In this document: positions 16,829 to 24,432 of the stretch, in pieces
Numbering within the stretch: position 1 is the first letter of the stretch
How the letters are laid out: the number at the start of each line of letters is the position of its first letter
Virus record (IMG/VR): IMGVR_UViG_3300028610_000102
Location: 1-24,999 of that record
DNA from: a virus
Direction: 5' to 3' (one strand)
DNA: 24,999 nucleotides
Position numbers and translations under genes: made by a program
The notes under the pieces: generated by a model
Told to the model about the DNA's origin: nothing
Database searches by the model: none
Seen by the model: only the letters and a program-made list of their open reading frames with translations

Positions 16829-17280
16829 TAGTTTTTCTCCTTCATCGCTTCTATGATAGCCTTACCAATGAGATAAGCATCGTTATCTCTCAGATTCTTC
16901 TCGACCTTTTCCTTTACTACAGAACCAACAGTATCCCCATTTTCGTTTATGACAACACCCTGTGCATCCTCGATAGCCTTGACGATAGACTCTGTAACGA
17001 CCTTAGTCTGTTCTGCTTTATCACCAGCTTCGGCCAACTTCTGTTTCTTTCGCATGTTTGTATATGCACCTGCGATTATCGAGAGCAATGTGGAACCAGC
17101 AAGGGCAGGGACGGCATAAGGATTACCTGTAGCAGCCAAACCACCAGCTACCGCATCTACTACCTTAACCGTATCACTCTTTGTCTCACCTGCTTCTGGA
17201 ATAAATGCTGCATCCATTACTGCACAACCACCGATGAACAATGATACTGTTACTATCAACTGTATTAGCAATTTCTTCAT
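16828..17280 (-). CDS. Predicted lipoprotein with internal hydrophobic segment
   Basis: 150 residues, ATG at 17280 overlapping the portal TAA, with GGGAA about 9-10 nt upstream. The N-terminus is a lipoprotein signal: two lysines, a hydrophobic core (LLIQLIVTVSLF) and a lipobox IGGC with the modified Cys at 19. A second hydrophobic patch (residues about 52-72: YAVPALAGSTLLSIIAGAY) is followed by basic NMRKKQK and a charged helical C-terminal half. This could be a lysis protein acting at the envelope (spanin or holin-like) or a membrane-attached virion or superinfection protein. The hydrophobic patch is mid-protein, so it does not match the usual unimolecular spanin, whose membrane segment is C-terminal. 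Its location beside portal is unusual for lysis. Confidence 0.75.
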   Translation of the reverse strand: MKKLLIQLIVTVSLFIGGCAVMDAAFIPEAGETKSDTVKVVDAVAGGLAATGNPYAVPALAGSTLLSIIAGAYTNMRKKQKLAEAGDKAEQTKVVTESIVKAIEDAQGVVINENGDTVGSVVKEKVEKNLRDNDAYLIGKAIIEAMKEKN

Positions 17281-19019
17281 TAGATTGATTTCCCATCTCT
17301 ATCATTTTTCTGTCTTGAGTTAGCCACGTTACTGTTTGGATTCACACCTGTTCTGCCGTCCTGCACATCCTTATTCTTTTGCTTTCCCTGTGTTGGGGTG
17401 TAAGGATTCAGGCCCTCTGCAATCTTTGGAACAATCGTGTCATACCAATTATCAAAGCCACGCAAACCTGCCATCTTAGCAAGGTGAGCTGTTGCTCTTG
17501 GAATGTTAGGCATAGCACCCTGACCTGCTGCAATCTGCATGGTCGGTATAATCCACTGTGTCAGCAAGCTTAATGTTCTCTGGAACTCCACGGTTGGAGA
17601 GAGTCGCTGCATCGAATAAGGTTCAATGTCAAACTCATAATCCCAAAACTCACCGTCTCTTGCTGCTCTATCGAATACTACTGGAATGTCTCCGAATCCA
17701 TCAATCCTCTTTATCTGGGGAACTGAGATCAGTGGGTCACTCCAAAACTGAAATACCATTTTCTTTGAAACCGACTTGGCAAAGTCATAGACGGAATTTG
17801 TCATGTCGTCTACAGATCGAGACGCGTTCTGCATCATCATCTGCTCTTGACCCAGTGTGTCAGCCGAAGCGTTTCGGCCTCCCAATGTATTCAGGTTGTT
17901 CGCCTGATTTGAGAACTGTTGTTCCAAGTAGGTTATCCAGTTATAATGCTCCGAGTCAATTCCCGGCCAATCCAAATTCGTGATACCTTTTACATCAGAT
18001 ACCTTGATTGCCTGTCGATCACCTGCACCAGCGATACGTTCTGCATCGTCTACCGCAGAACCTTCGTAAGCAAGCACAGTCTTTTGGGATTCTGCTTGTT
18101 TCCGCATCTTATTCACTATCGAGTTCATCGCCGTGTCCATGTCCAGCCAATACCAGACCGGGGGAATGGGCATCGAAGTTCCGGGGAAGTCCGAGAAGTA
18201 CAACTTATCATACGGGCCACCCTCTGGTGAATCCGCTTCGGTTGTTTCGATAATTCTCCTACTCTGTGGTTCAATAGTTACAATGATGTTCTCATCAGGT
18301 ATCCAGATATCAGCAAGTCTTACAAACTCCCTTAATGTGTCAAACTGCCCTTCATTAGCACCCTTCTTAGTAATCTTCTCATTACCGTAGTTATTGTTAT
18401 CACCATGTAGTGTGTAACTTGGCTGTAAAAGATCGACATGTTTTGGGTACGTCTCCCTTGCTGCTTCCAGTTCCATCCGGTAGAAGTTACCCTCAAACTC
18501 AAAGCCCTCAAAGCTGTTAGCATTTGGGTCTCCGATGTAATCTGCCATGTCCACTGGGTCAGAATAAACCTGACCAACTTCGTGAAGATGTCCGAAGATT
18601 TCTACTTGATCTGCCCTCATCAAGCCCGTCTTCATAATACCCAAGCCAAACATAGCGTCACGTATACATGGTCGCAGGGATAATGATGCGAATTTTATCT
18701 CACTGATCAGGTGATTGAATGCCAGCTCAGTCGTCTCTGCAAAAGGTTTATACTGATTCTTTTTTGTTGTTATGAGAATGTGTGGGTTATTCATTACTAG
18801 ATAGGGTATAAGAATAGCCAGCCCACGCTCAATTAAATTGATCGGATGTGACTTAGCAGCTTTCCCGTCAGCTCGGAAGTAACCAGACTCTAATGCTCTT
18901 AACATTATCTGTCGGTTTCTCAGTGACGGTTCTATCATCTTGTTCCAAGATTTAGTTCCCGACATAAGCCGTTGAGGGAATGACTGTCTTACGTTTTTGT
19001 CTTTTATAACAGAAGCCAT
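17280..19019 (-). CDS. Portal protein
   Basis: 579 residues, ATG at 19019 with AAGGGA 5 nt upstream, 8 nt after the TerL stop. Portal is assigned by length, position straight after TerL, and pattern: an N-terminal helical region (RNRQIMLRALESGYF), a mixed wing with HILITTKKNQYKPFAET, DIWIPDENIIVTIEPQSRRI, and a long stem/crown helix region near the end (NSIVNKMRKQAESQKTVLAY, then SVSKKMVFQFWSD). The C-terminal 60 residues are polar and Asn-rich, likely disordered. The protein forms the dodecameric DNA gate at the head vertex, docking terminase during packaging and the adaptor afterward. The family could not be tested by profile search here. Confidence 0.85.
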   Translation of the reverse strand: MASVIKDKNVRQSFPQRLMSGTKSWNKMIEPSLRNRQIMLRALESGYFRADGKAAKSHPINLIERGLAILIPYLVMNNPHILITTKKNQYKPFAETTELAFNHLISEIKFASLSLRPCIRDAMFGLGIMKTGLMRADQVEIFGHLHEVGQVYSDPVDMADYIGDPNANSFEGFEFEGNFYRMELEAARETYPKHVDLLQPSYTLHGDNNNYGNEKITKKGANEGQFDTLREFVRLADIWIPDENIIVTIEPQSRRIIETTEADSPEGGPYDKLYFSDFPGTSMPIPPVWYWLDMDTAMNSIVNKMRKQAESQKTVLAYEGSAVDDAERIAGAGDRQAIKVSDVKGITNLDWPGIDSEHYNWITYLEQQFSNQANNLNTLGGRNASADTLGQEQMMMQNASRSVDDMTNSVYDFAKSVSKKMVFQFWSDPLISVPQIKRIDGFGDIPVVFDRAARDGEFWDYEFDIEPYSMQRLSPTVEFQRTLSLLTQWIIPTMQIAAGQGAMPNIPRATAHLAKMAGLRGFDNWYDTIVPKIAEGLNPYTPTQGKQKNKDVQDGRTGVNPNSNVANSRQKNDRDGKSI

Positions 19020-19027
19020 AGAATCCC

Positions 19028-21046
19028 TTAATAATTAAAACGAGACTGTTTTTTCTTCCTAGCCTCAAGTTTACGCTTTCTCATTCGTGAACCAAGCGTG
19101 TCTCTTTTTTGCGTTATTGATCTTTCAATCGCTGCTCTGGGTTGATACTCAAGAGCTAACACACACAAGCCTAAAGCGATTACTCTATCTCCATGTGCTG
19201 CACTTGCATCTGTATCCTCATCTGCTATTGTCTTGGCAGGGTGAGGCGTTCCAGCACCGTTGAATAGATATGATTCCATTTCCCGAATGTTATGCACATC
19301 AAATATTTTGATATGTTTCCTTCGCGGGAAGTCTTCAAGTCCTTCTCTGAGTGCAACATCCAGACCCATCATCAATGCATACTTGGTTCCATCTGGTCCT
19401 TTACTACTGTTCCATCCGAGTTTGTTTTTCTTCTGCTTGCGTTTTGCAGTCTCATCTCTACGAACGTAGATAAAGCTATACTGATTTTCAACTACACGTT
19501 TTTCAAAGATACCACCGGGACCATTCGATTCCCAGATAAGATAAGGTTCTTTTGTTTTGCCACCTATCCATTTGCATAATGCGACGACAGTATCCGCGAA
19601 CGACTCTGGTGCAGTATTAGGACATATCCATTTTCCCACTTCTTCACAAGTATTAACATCAACGATAGAAGCAACACTATTGGAAGCACCACGACCGAGG
19701 CCAATATCACAGCCAACGATGTAGTTGTGGTCTTGACGAGGCCTCCCATTTGTCAGTCCTTTCCAGAATCTAAGACGACCGACACCGCCTTGTACAATCT
19801 TTGCGTCCCTTACTCTGTATTCTTTATCACGCTTAACAACGATGTCACCCTTGAATGTGGGAGGATAAACACATTTCTGTTCTATTCGGTGAAGAGTCGA
19901 AGGAGTAAATACCGATGCACCTGAACCTCTGGGCCGTCTATCAATATTACAAGCTACGTCGCGATCTCGTCTTGTGCGTCTAACATGATCATACCACAGA
20001 CTACGCCAGCCACCTTCATTGGAATCACCACCATCAGCAACAAACTCAATCTTCTCAAGTTTATTGAACCACGGTTGGTTAGCATGTTTCCTCCGAAGAT
20101 CAGAAACCGTGATAGAGGACATAGGTTCGATCTCATTGAAAACCTCTGGAATTTCTTTCCGGTAGTAATCAATGTCTTTGATCTCAACTACATCATACTC
20201 AGGAGAAAGATACAGACCCACATTCTTGGTTGGGTTCTTGTGCCACGGCATAACCGTCACTGGTATCGTACCAAACTTCTGAGTGATCAGTTGGTTATAA
20301 GGATGCTCAACACCCCAAAAGTGAGTACTGTTAAAGATAACACATTTACTTGTGTCATGTACTGAGTCATTTATATTCAATGCCATGTTGTGATCTATGC
20401 GTCCATATTCATCGACCAGTATGCCTTTCTGACGATCACCAGCACCGAAGTTTTCATTCGTTGCTTCCCCACTGATCACTGAGGAATTGTCCAAGTTCTG
20501 CAACAACATATAGGTTTTCAATAGATTTGGTCTCATCCACTGAGGTAATGTCGTGAGTGCATAGCACAATTTATGCATCAACGACTTGTGGAGTCCTATG
20601 AGTTTCCCCTCGACCAGCTCCACGCCTTTGTCAACATACTCAGCTTTTCTGGACCCTACAAGAAACTGGCTCTCTGAGTCAAGCAAGAAATGTCCAACAA
20701 AGGTCTTACATATTATTTCTGTCGCTCCTTCTTTACGCGACTTGTCAATTGCCATATCATGCTGATTATTGATTGCTTCGTGAATCGCATCAACAGCAGG
20801 CTCCTGATGGGGCCACAGAATGAATGGACGGTTCCTAAAGCCAGCATTCGCTTCTGCGTCATATACCCACATAGCAGCATTAAATAGTATCTTAATATCA
20901 CTCCAACACAGTTCCTTGAATACCTTTTGCATTCCCTTGTCTTTGGCAACTGTCTCATGGAAGTTCATTCTCCATGCGATGTTCTCCGCAGGGTCTTGAG
21001 GTATGCTCTCGAAAAAATCTTTGGGTGTATTAAGTTGATTGTACAT
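19028..21046 (-). CDS. terL: Terminase large subunit (packaging ATPase and nuclease)
   Basis: 672 residues, ATG at 21046 with GGAAG 7 nt upstream; it overlaps the end of the small subunit gene by 17 nt. The ATPase domain shows a Walker A region KSRKEGATE (102-110), whose leading lysine recalls the lambda gpA-type loop, and a Walker B ILVDEYG with D212 and E213, followed by SVHDTSKCVIFNSTH (coupling segment). The RNase H-like nuclease has VGCDIGLG (D447), LIWESNGPG (E506) and AHGDRVIALGL (D620) as the three acidic residues expected. The protein cuts concatemers and pumps DNA through the portal. Length is normal. Packaging mode (cos or headful) cannot be decided from this sequence. Confidence 0.93.
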   Translation of the reverse strand: MYNQLNTPKDFFESIPQDPAENIAWRMNFHETVAKDKGMQKVFKELCWSDIKILFNAAMWVYDAEANAGFRNRPFILWPHQEPAVDAIHEAINNQHDMAIDKSRKEGATEIICKTFVGHFLLDSESQFLVGSRKAEYVDKGVELVEGKLIGLHKSLMHKLCYALTTLPQWMRPNLLKTYMLLQNLDNSSVISGEATNENFGAGDRQKGILVDEYGRIDHNMALNINDSVHDTSKCVIFNSTHFWGVEHPYNQLITQKFGTIPVTVMPWHKNPTKNVGLYLSPEYDVVEIKDIDYYRKEIPEVFNEIEPMSSITVSDLRRKHANQPWFNKLEKIEFVADGGDSNEGGWRSLWYDHVRRTRRDRDVACNIDRRPRGSGASVFTPSTLHRIEQKCVYPPTFKGDIVVKRDKEYRVRDAKIVQGGVGRLRFWKGLTNGRPRQDHNYIVGCDIGLGRGASNSVASIVDVNTCEEVGKWICPNTAPESFADTVVALCKWIGGKTKEPYLIWESNGPGGIFEKRVVENQYSFIYVRRDETAKRKQKKNKLGWNSSKGPDGTKYALMMGLDVALREGLEDFPRRKHIKIFDVHNIREMESYLFNGAGTPHPAKTIADEDTDASAAHGDRVIALGLCVLALEYQPRAAIERSITQKRDTLGSRMRKRKLEARKKKQSRFNY

Positions 21047-21668
21047 CAGTCACTTCCGATTCTATGGTCTTAACGATACGATCTTGATCGTCAGCGATCT
21101 TAGCTGCTGCACCAGCGAGTCGTCTAATATCAGTTGACTCAATCTGTCCTGTCAGGTTGACATTGGTTACAGTTTTTCTTTGTTCAACTTCAATAGACTT
21201 CACATTCTTCCATTCACCAGCACCAACTTGACGGTCCATGTTGATCAGGAAGAACAACAATAAATCTTTGTCCGGTGGACGATGACGGAGTTTGGTTGTC
21301 CTCTTCTTTTCGACCATTAGAAATTCTTCTGAGTCAGGGTCGTTTGGGTCATATCCCATATTTGTGATACGCTCAGTTACAACATCAACCTCTTCGTAAT
21401 CATATCCCATTGCCGACCGAATACCAGTAGCAATCATGTGTGACTTCGCAACGTCTTTTGCCGACGAGCCATTGGCAGTTGCAAGTCTAAATTCTTCGTA
21501 GCGTTGTTTCCATTTGTTTATTGTTGTGGGCTTAACTCCGAGTACATAGCCAAGATCGGTTTCTGTCAAACCAGCAGCCACTAGACGTGCAGCGATCTGT
21601 ACAAACTCGTAATCGAATTTAGCACCTTTCTTTATCTTCCGTCTTAATGCTTTGCTTGTTGTACTCAT
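21030..21668 (-). CDS. terS: Terminase small subunit
   Basis: 212 residues, ATG at 21668 overlapping the TAA of the zinc-finger gene. Residues about 20-57 form a helix-turn-helix (LTETDLGYVLGVKPTTINKW) of the kind that recognises packaging sites. The middle is helical with HMIATGIRSAMGYDYEEVDV, and PPDKDLLLFFLINMD then KNVKSIEVEQRKTVTNVNLTG are typical of TerS proteins. The gene is immediately upstream of and overlapping TerL. TerS forms rings that select genome DNA and regulate the large subunit. Confidence 0.88.
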   Translation of the reverse strand: MSTTSKALRRKIKKGAKFDYEFVQIAARLVAAGLTETDLGYVLGVKPTTINKWKQRYEEFRLATANGSSAKDVAKSHMIATGIRSAMGYDYEEVDVVTERITNMGYDPNDPDSEEFLMVEKKRTTKLRHRPPDKDLLLFFLINMDRQVGAGEWKNVKSIEVEQRKTVTNVNLTGQIESTDIRRLAGAAAKIADDQDRIVKTIESEVTDVQST

Positions 21669-21853
21669 TAGTTTCTCACATAGAATAGTCGTGTTTTCTG
21701 TTTAAGCTCTTTCTGCTTTGCCGTCTCTTTATTCCGGTCTAACAGCTTCCGACAATCCTCACACCAAGAATACGTACCCCATGAGTCCTCACGCTCCTTA
21801 AAGGCCGATTCTGGGAGAACCTCTTCACAACAACTGCATCTTTTCTGTCTCAT
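21668..21853 (-). CDS. Stand-alone zinc finger similar to the endonuclease VII N-terminal finger
   Basis: 61 residues, first gene of the late operon, ATG at 21853 behind a weak CGAGACAGA site. Cysteines C6, C9, C31 and C34 (CSCC and CEDC) with a Pro-Glu-Ser-Ala-Phe turn between them form a treble-clef or zinc-ribbon finger. The same layout begins the HNH nuclease at 24432 (C4, C7, C30, C33), but here the nuclease part is absent and the rest is a basic helix (KETAKQKELKQKTR). It may bind DNA or guide packaging next to terminase, or be a cut-down relic. The function is unproven. Confidence 0.78.
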   Translation of the reverse strand: MRQKRCSCCEEVLPESAFKEREDSWGTYSWCEDCRKLLDRNKETAKQKELKQKTRLFYVRN

Positions 21854-21896
21854 TTCTGTCTCGTTTCGATTAACATGTATAGAGTAAATGTGTACT

Positions 21897-21927
21897 CCCT
21901 CTATATCTCACCGTAACTACAGCAGTA
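21897..21927 (-). promoter_or_regulatory. 31-nt promoter-like element driving the late operon
   Basis: Read on the minus strand it contains TACTGC, GTA, TTAC, GT, then ATATAGAGGG. Twenty-six of 31 positions match the plus-strand copy at 22016-22046. The TATAG followed by purines, and the TA..TAC spacing upstream, resemble T7-type phage RNA polymerase promoters. The putative start lies about 45-50 nt before the first late ATG at 21853. A regulator-binding operator is the alternative. Confidence 0.65.
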
Positions 21928-21941
21928 AATAGGTGTGGTCT

Positions 21942-21971
21942 GCGAAATAAAAATAAAATAAAAATAAAAAA
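21942..21971. repeat. A-rich low-complexity tract between the divergent elements
   Basis: The segment from about 21942 repeats AAATAAA units (AAATAAAAATAAAATAAAAA) and contains almost no C or G. Such tracts bend or melt easily, and it lies between the two divergent elements. It could help open DNA for transcription or replication; nothing proves an origin. Confidence 0.5.
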
Positions 21972-22015
21972 GTTTTCCGGGAGGTGCATAGGAGTGTAGG
22001 AAAAAATTTCAAAAA

Positions 22016-22046
22016 TACTGCGGTAATTACTGTTAAATATAGAGGG
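22016..22046 (+). promoter_or_regulatory. 31-nt promoter-like element driving the replication operon
   Basis: It contains TACTGC, GTA, TTAC, GT and ATATAGAGGG on the plus strand, matching the minus-directed copy at 26 of 31 positions. An 8-bp palindrome GTAATTAC sits inside (22023-22030). If transcription begins at the G after ATATA, the RNA has a leader of about 235 nt before the gene at 22277. Confidence 0.65.
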
Positions 22047-22047
22047 C

Positions 22048-22137
22048 ATGATAAAAAGTCGAGCATGGATGCGAGATTCAAAAATGTTCATGGATGATGA
22101 TAGAGTCACCCAAGCGAATGTTCTTCGCATAGGTTAA
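22048..22137 (+). CDS. Possible 29-residue leader peptide (doubtful)
   Basis: An ATG at 22048, two bases after the plus element, opens 29 codons to TAA at 22135. The peptide starts MIKSRAWMRDSKMFMDDD, which resembles the first residues of YopX-type phage proteins (IKFRAWD...KKM). There is no spaced ribosome site, so translation would be leaderless or absent. It may be a remnant of a longer gene or chance. Confidence 0.25.
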   Translation: MIKSRAWMRDSKMFMDDDRVTQANVLRIG

Positions 22138-22276
22138 GATGTGCAAGCGATATGGTGAGCGAGCGATAGGCATTTTATAATTAAATTTATTTTTATGCGA
22201 ACAAAAGTGCTTTGAGTTTCGTATATATAGATGAACGCTGAAATCTTTTTAGCGGAAATTATTATCGGAGCTTAAT

Positions 22277-22609
22277 ATGGGCAAGAGAATTAAAACAGAG
22301 TATAACATCCCTCCACTTACAGAGAAGCAGAGAGAGGTACTGATCGCAGTCCATCCTTATCTGGATGCACTCACATATCAACAGGCTTCGGAGAAGCTCG
22401 GCATCAGTGTCAGTGCAGTACGATACCGACTCAAAGGTGTTTATAAAAGAGTTCCGTGGCTACAGGAGGATGTCCAGAAGAAGCGTAAAGCAGAGAACGC
22501 TAAGAAGGAAAGCCTACGAAGACCAAACCGATTCCATGATATGTATATGATTGGCAATGATGGCGTGTATGACACCTATCATGGTGAGAAGATTGTGAGG
22601 AAGTTCTAA
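22277..22609 (+). CDS. Helix-turn-helix DNA-binding protein
   Basis: 110 residues, ATG at 22277 with GGAG 6 nt upstream. Residues about 14-58 form a sigma region 4/LuxR-like helix-turn-helix: LTEKQREVL, then LTYQQASEKLGISVSAVRYR. A Lys/Arg-rich stretch follows (DVQKKRKAENAKKESLRR), then an aromatic C-terminus (DMYMIGNDGVYDTYHG). As the first gene of the replication operon beside the divergent elements, it is a reasonable candidate regulator of one or both operons. TAA and the next ATG overlap at 22609. It is too short to be a full sigma factor. Confidence 0.78.
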   Translation: MGKRIKTEYNIPPLTEKQREVLIAVHPYLDALTYQQASEKLGISVSAVRYRLKGVYKRVPWLQEDVQKKRKAENAKKESLRRPNRFHDMYMIGNDGVYDTYHGEKIVRKF

Positions 22610-24432
22610 TGGTAAAGACAGTGATAACCAAATACAGAGAGATGCTTGACTATTTTAGTCAACGTGATTTCTCTACATGTGGGTTTGATACTGAGACGAC
22701 ATCACTAGATTACTTCGACTTGCAGATGACAGGCTGTTCATTCTATAATGGGACAGATGCTTGTTATATTGATGTGCATGAAAGTCCTGACCGTAGCTCA
22801 ATGATAGATATGTTAAAGGAGTTATTTAGACAGCACATCAAATCTTTTGCAATGCACAATGCACCGTTCGATCTCAAGGTACTCCACAAGGAAGGCATCA
22901 CAGAAGTAACTGATAGGATATTCTGTACGATGACGGCTCATCACCTGATCAATGAGAACTCAGGTCATGGTCTTAAAGATTTAGCAGCAAAGTTTCTTGA
23001 TGTAGTACCAGTGTCCTTTGACAATGCATCAGTACGTGGCATGAAGACAAAAGAGTTCTATGACTATGCAATGAATGATGCCATCTGGACTTTCGACCTG
23101 ATGAAGATATTCAACAAGAAGCTGTATGAACTAAACGTAAACAGACTGTTCTTTGAAGTTGAGATGCCATTCCAGTTTACACTAATGGATATGATGATCA
23201 ATGGTGTGCAGATCAATATTGAAGAACTTGAGAACTTACGTATCGAAGCTGCTAAGACTAAACTTCAACTACAGAGAGAACTATATGATGAAAACAATAT
23301 TGGATATTCACTCCAACCTGATATGTTCACTGGTGAAGTTGAATTTGTCAGCAGTGTTAAACTCAGCAATCCGACACTCGATAAACTGTTCAAGAAGCAT
23401 GGCCTTATCACCCCGTATAAGACGAAGACAGGGGCAGCGAGTTACGGTGCTGAGACACTAACACACTTTGAGGGGAATCCATTTGTTGATAAGCTGGCTC
23501 AGTTCAATATCGTAGACAAGCTGCTTGGTTCGTTCATCGTGAAGTTACCACAGCATATCTCTAGTGACGGTAGAGTGAGAGCATCGTTCTGGAACACAGG
23601 AACCGTAACAGGTAGGTTGTCATGTGGCGACCCTAACCTCCAACAGTTGCCTAAGAAAAAGAAGAAACTGCCCTTTGACTACAAGAAGATATTTGAAGTA
23701 GCAGATGGTAAGGTAATGATTAGTGCCGACTACAGTGGTCAGGAGTTACGCATATTGGGAGTGGTTGCAAAGTGTCCCGTCCTGATTGCAGCATTCAAAG
23801 CTGGTGTTGATTTGCATTTGATGACAGCCAATATTGTTTTCGATCTCAAGATAACAGAAGAGAAGATGGTCACAACGCATCCAGAGTATGATGCACTAAA
23901 GGAGAAGCATGACTACGAAAGACATATCGGAAAGAACGGGTATAATTTTCCAATCATCTACGGAACTACGTCCTACGGAATTAGCAAGAATTGTGGAATT
24001 AGTGAAGACGAAGCACAAAGGGGAATTGATAAGTTTTTCTCAGCTTACCCAAGTGTTAGAAAAGCGATTAAACGTACATCCGAGTTTCTCAATTCAAACT
24101 GGCATGTTCGGACGCTTACTAATCGTAGACGTAGACTCAAGCCCGAAGAGAAGAAGTCTCATCGGCAGGCTTTTAACTTTCTTATTCAGGGGTTAGCAGC
24201 CGACATGATCAGGTGTGCTTGTAACAAAGTTCGCAAGATTGGGAAAGAGAACCCACATTGGGAACTGAAACAACTTATGATCGTGCATGATGAAATCGTA
24301 TTTGAAATGAATGAAGAATATACTGATGAGGCTGTGCCCATTCTCAAAGAAGCAATGGAGACGGCGATGAATTTACCTCTTAGGATGCCAGTAGACATTG
24401 GTATTGCTAAAAACTATAGTGGGGCAAAATAA
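22609..24432 (+). CDS. Family A DNA polymerase with 3'-5' exonuclease
   Basis: 607 residues, ATG at 22609 overlapping the upstream TAA. Exonuclease motifs are complete: Exo I FDTET (D27, E29), Exo II NAPFD (N84, D88), Exo III YAMND (Y153, D157). The thumb is residues about 185-315; GTVTGRLSCGDPNLQQLP (331-348) is the conserved palm entry. Polymerase motif A is ADYSGQELRIL (D374, E379), motif B RHIGKNGYNFPIIYG (R438, K442, F447, Y451), and motif C IVHDEIVFE (H560, D561, E562). The enzyme should replicate the phage genome with proofreading. The site equivalent to E. coli residue 762 appears to be Phe (F447). One extra residue between K442 and F447 compared with the usual spacing is notable. It is shorter than T7 gp5 and about Klenow length. 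Confidence 0.95.
   Translation: MVKTVITKYREMLDYFSQRDFSTCGFDTETTSLDYFDLQMTGCSFYNGTDACYIDVHESPDRSSMIDMLKELFRQHIKSFAMHNAPFDLKVLHKEGITEVTDRIFCTMTAHHLINENSGHGLKDLAAKFLDVVPVSFDNASVRGMKTKEFYDYAMNDAIWTFDLMKIFNKKLYELNVNRLFFEVEMPFQFTLMDMMINGVQINIEELENLRIEAAKTKLQLQRELYDENNIGYSLQPDMFTGEVEFVSSVKLSNPTLDKLFKKHGLITPYKTKTGAASYGAETLTHFEGNPFVDKLAQFNIVDKLLGSFIVKLPQHISSDGRVRASFWNTGTVTGRLSCGDPNLQQLPKKKKKLPFDYKKIFEVADGKVMISADYSGQELRILGVVAKCPVLIAAFKAGVDLHLMTANIVFDLKITEEKMVTTHPEYDALKEKHDYERHIGKNGYNFPIIYGTTSYGISKNCGISEDEAQRGIDKFFSAYPSVRKAIKRTSEFLNSNWHVRTLTNRRRRLKPEEKKSHRQAFNFLIQGLAADMIRCACNKVRKIGKENPHWELKQLMIVHDEIVFEMNEEYTDEAVPILKEAMETAMNLPLRMPVDIGIAKNYSGAK

Larger units (their letters stand above)
21854..22276. other. 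Divergent control region between late and replication operons
   Basis: This 423-base AT-rich stretch is the only long gene-poor gap. It holds a minus-directed 31-nt element (21897-21927), an A-rich tract (21942-21971), a plus-directed copy of the element (22016-22046), a possible 29-codon ORF (22048-22137), a small stem of GCGAA/TTCGC (22114-22128), and a very AT-rich stretch at 22171-22196 before the first plus gene, with GGAG 6 nt before its ATG. No tRNA or other structured RNA was recognised. Confidence 0.8.

Noticed and set aside
21870-22130. An 86-codon minus-strand frame in the control region
   Set aside because: It runs through the A-rich tract and both promoter-like elements, has no ribosome site, and its Phe/Ile-rich content reflects AT-rich DNA.
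22211-22235. TATATATAG near the first plus gene as a third copy of the element
   Set aside because: Only the core ATATAGA matches; about 6 of the 21 upstream positions agree, which is chance level.
22170-22235. Host sigma-70 promoter before 22277
   Set aside because: AT-rich sequence offers -10-like words, but no -35 box at proper spacing was found.
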